Part shown: piece after piece, positions 62,701 to 64,000 of the stretch
Layout of the letters: the number at the start of each line of letters is the position of its first letter
How positions within the stretch are numbered: the first letter of the stretch is position 1
Assembly: GCA_944474755.1 (NCBI GenBank)
Contig: OX104119.1
Span: 81,224,896-81,288,895 of the forward strand
Source: Limnoperna fortunei
Taxonomy: Eukaryota; Mollusca; Bivalvia; Mytilida; Modiolidae
Direction: 5' to 3'
Length of the DNA: 64,000 nt
Position numbers and translations under genes: made by a program
Notes under the pieces: generated by a model
Database searches by the model: none
Told to the model about the DNA's origin: nothing
What the model saw: only the letters and a program-made list of their open reading frames with translations

Positions 62701-64000
62701 CCAACACTGTGGTTGGGGGTTAGAGCCTGCTGCCAACACTGAGGTTGGGGGTTAGAGCCTGCTGCCAACACTGAGGTTGGGGGTTAGAGCCTGCTGGCAA
62801 CACTGAGGTTGGGGGTTAGAGCCTGCTGCCAACACTGAGGTTGGGGGGTTAGAGCCTGCTGCCAACACTGAGGTTGTGGGGTTAGAGCCTGCTGGCAACA
62901 CTGAGGTTGTGGGGTTAGAGCCTGCTGGCAACACTGAGGTTGGGGGTTAGAGCCTGCTGCCAACACTGAGGTTGGGGGGTTAGAGCCTGCTGCCAACACT
63001 GAGGTTGGGGGTTAGAGCCTGCTGCCAACACTGAGATTGGGGGTTAGAGCCTGCTGCCAACACTGAAGTTGGGGGGTTAGAGCCTGCTGCCAACACTGAA
63101 GTTGGGGGGTTAGAGCCTGCTGCCAACGCTGTGGTTGGGGGTTAGAGCCTGCTGCCAACACTGAGGTTGGGGGTTAGAGCCTGCTGGCAACACTGTGGTT
63201 GGGGGTTCGAGCCTGCTGGCAACACTGAGGTTGAGGGTAAGAGCCTGCTGCCAACACTGAGGTTGGGGTTAGAGCCTGCTGCAAAAACTGAGGTTGGGGG
63301 TTAGAGCCTGCTGGCAACACTGTGGTTGGGGGTTCGAGCCTGCTGGCAACACTGAGGTTGAGGGTAAGAGCCTGCTGCCAACACTGAGGTTGGGGGTTAG
63401 AGCCTGCTGGCAACACTGAGGTTGAGGGTAAGAGCCTGCTGCCAACACTGAGGTTGGGGGGTTAGAGCCTGCTGCCAACACTGAGGTTGGGGGTTAGAGC
63501 CTGCTGCCAACACTGAGATTGGGGGTTAGAGCCTGCTGCCAACACTGAAGTTGGGGGGTTAGAGCCTGCTGCCAACACTGAAGTTGGGGGGTTAGAGCCT
63601 GCTGCCAACGCTGTGGTTGGGGGTTACAGCCTGCTGCCAACACTGAGGTTGGGGGTTAGAGCCTGCTGGCAACACTGTGGTTGGGGGTTAGAGCCTGCTG
63701 GCAACACTGAGGTTGAGGGTAAGAGCCTGCTGCCAACACTGAGGTTGGGGTTAGAGCCTGCTGCCAAAACTGAGGTTGGGGGTTAGAGCCTGCTGGCAAC
63801 ACTGTGGTTGGGGGTTCGAGCCTGCTGGCAACACTGAGGTTGAGGGTAAGAGCCTGCTGCCAACACTGAGGTTGGAGGGTTAGAGCCTGCTGCCAAAACT
63901 GAGGTTGGGGGTTAGAGCCTGCTGGCAACACTGAGGTTGGGGGTTAGAGCCTGCTGCCAACACTGAGGTTGGGGGTTAGAGCCTGCTGTCAACACTGTGG
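59762..64000. repeat. ~32 bp minisatellite, about 130 copies, running off the right edge
   Basis: Unit GCCTGCTGCCAACACTGAGG plus TTGGGGGTTAGA. Variants: GTGG/GAGG, GCCAAC/GGCAAC/GTCAAC, GTTAGAG/GTTAAGG/GTTCGAG. It resembles the B-box segment of the local SINE (TGTCAACACTGAGATTGCGG then GTTCGATTC). Reverse-strand frames rich in Gln-Gln-Ala or Ser-Asn-Pro-Pro are shadows of the repeat. Confidence 0.96.

Noticed and set aside
59724..63931. Many reverse-strand frames rich in Gln, Pro and Ser
   Set aside because: Shadows of the 32 bp minisatellite; mutually overlapping frames give the same peptides.

Overview
The window is AT-rich animal nuclear DNA that holds the middle part of one large gene on the + strand: a USP40-type ubiquitin-specific protease (deubiquitinase). 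It reads as 19 short coding exons (57 to 190 bp, 2098 bp in total, phase-consistent from end to end) spread over 2652-59706. The first exons encode the end of the USP catalytic domain, including the catalytic-His motif. The rest encode the ubiquitin-like and linker region that follows it in USP40. Both the 5' part (with the Cys box) and the C-terminal end lie outside the window. No other host gene was found. Long spliceosomal introns, a tRNA-derived SINE with an AAAC-rich tail, fragments ending in (ATCA)n, several families of short inverted-repeat transposons and GTCCGTCCGT-bearing dispersed repeats suggest a mollusc, most likely a bivalve. The species cannot be named from this sequence.

Layout. 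1-2346: a 46-47 bp minisatellite in the intron upstream of the first visible exon. 2652-8739: exons 1-4 (His box in exon 2) with minisatellites of 59, 29 and 79 bp. 8740-13439: a LINE fragment, 31 bp and 25 bp minisatellites, and a short inverted-repeat element. 13440-18688: exons 5-7 with a 59 bp array. 18689-25121: exons 8-10, a 75 bp array and SINE copies. 25122-30610: a 55 bp array of 100 copies. 31174-40113: exons 11-14 with 40, 18, 50 and 170 bp tandem repeats and several foldback or inverted-repeat elements. 40114-48705: a 42 bp array, two nested TA-flanked transposons and a 70 bp array. 48706-59706: exons 15-19 with a 76 bp array of about 89 copies. 59762-64000: a 32 bp minisatellite running off the right edge. 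Tandem repeats make up roughly 57% of the window and coding exons about 3%.

The most striking pattern is that five of the introns (after exons 1, 3, 10, 14 and 16) begin with a minisatellite whose unit is the 3' end of the preceding exon plus its 5' splice site. The real donor is followed by 13 to 99 further copies of itself, about 285 donor-bearing units in one gene. No equivalent array duplicates an acceptor. A second pattern is that other minisatellites appear to have grown from pieces of dispersed elements, notably the 32 bp array, which resembles the B-box part of the local SINE.
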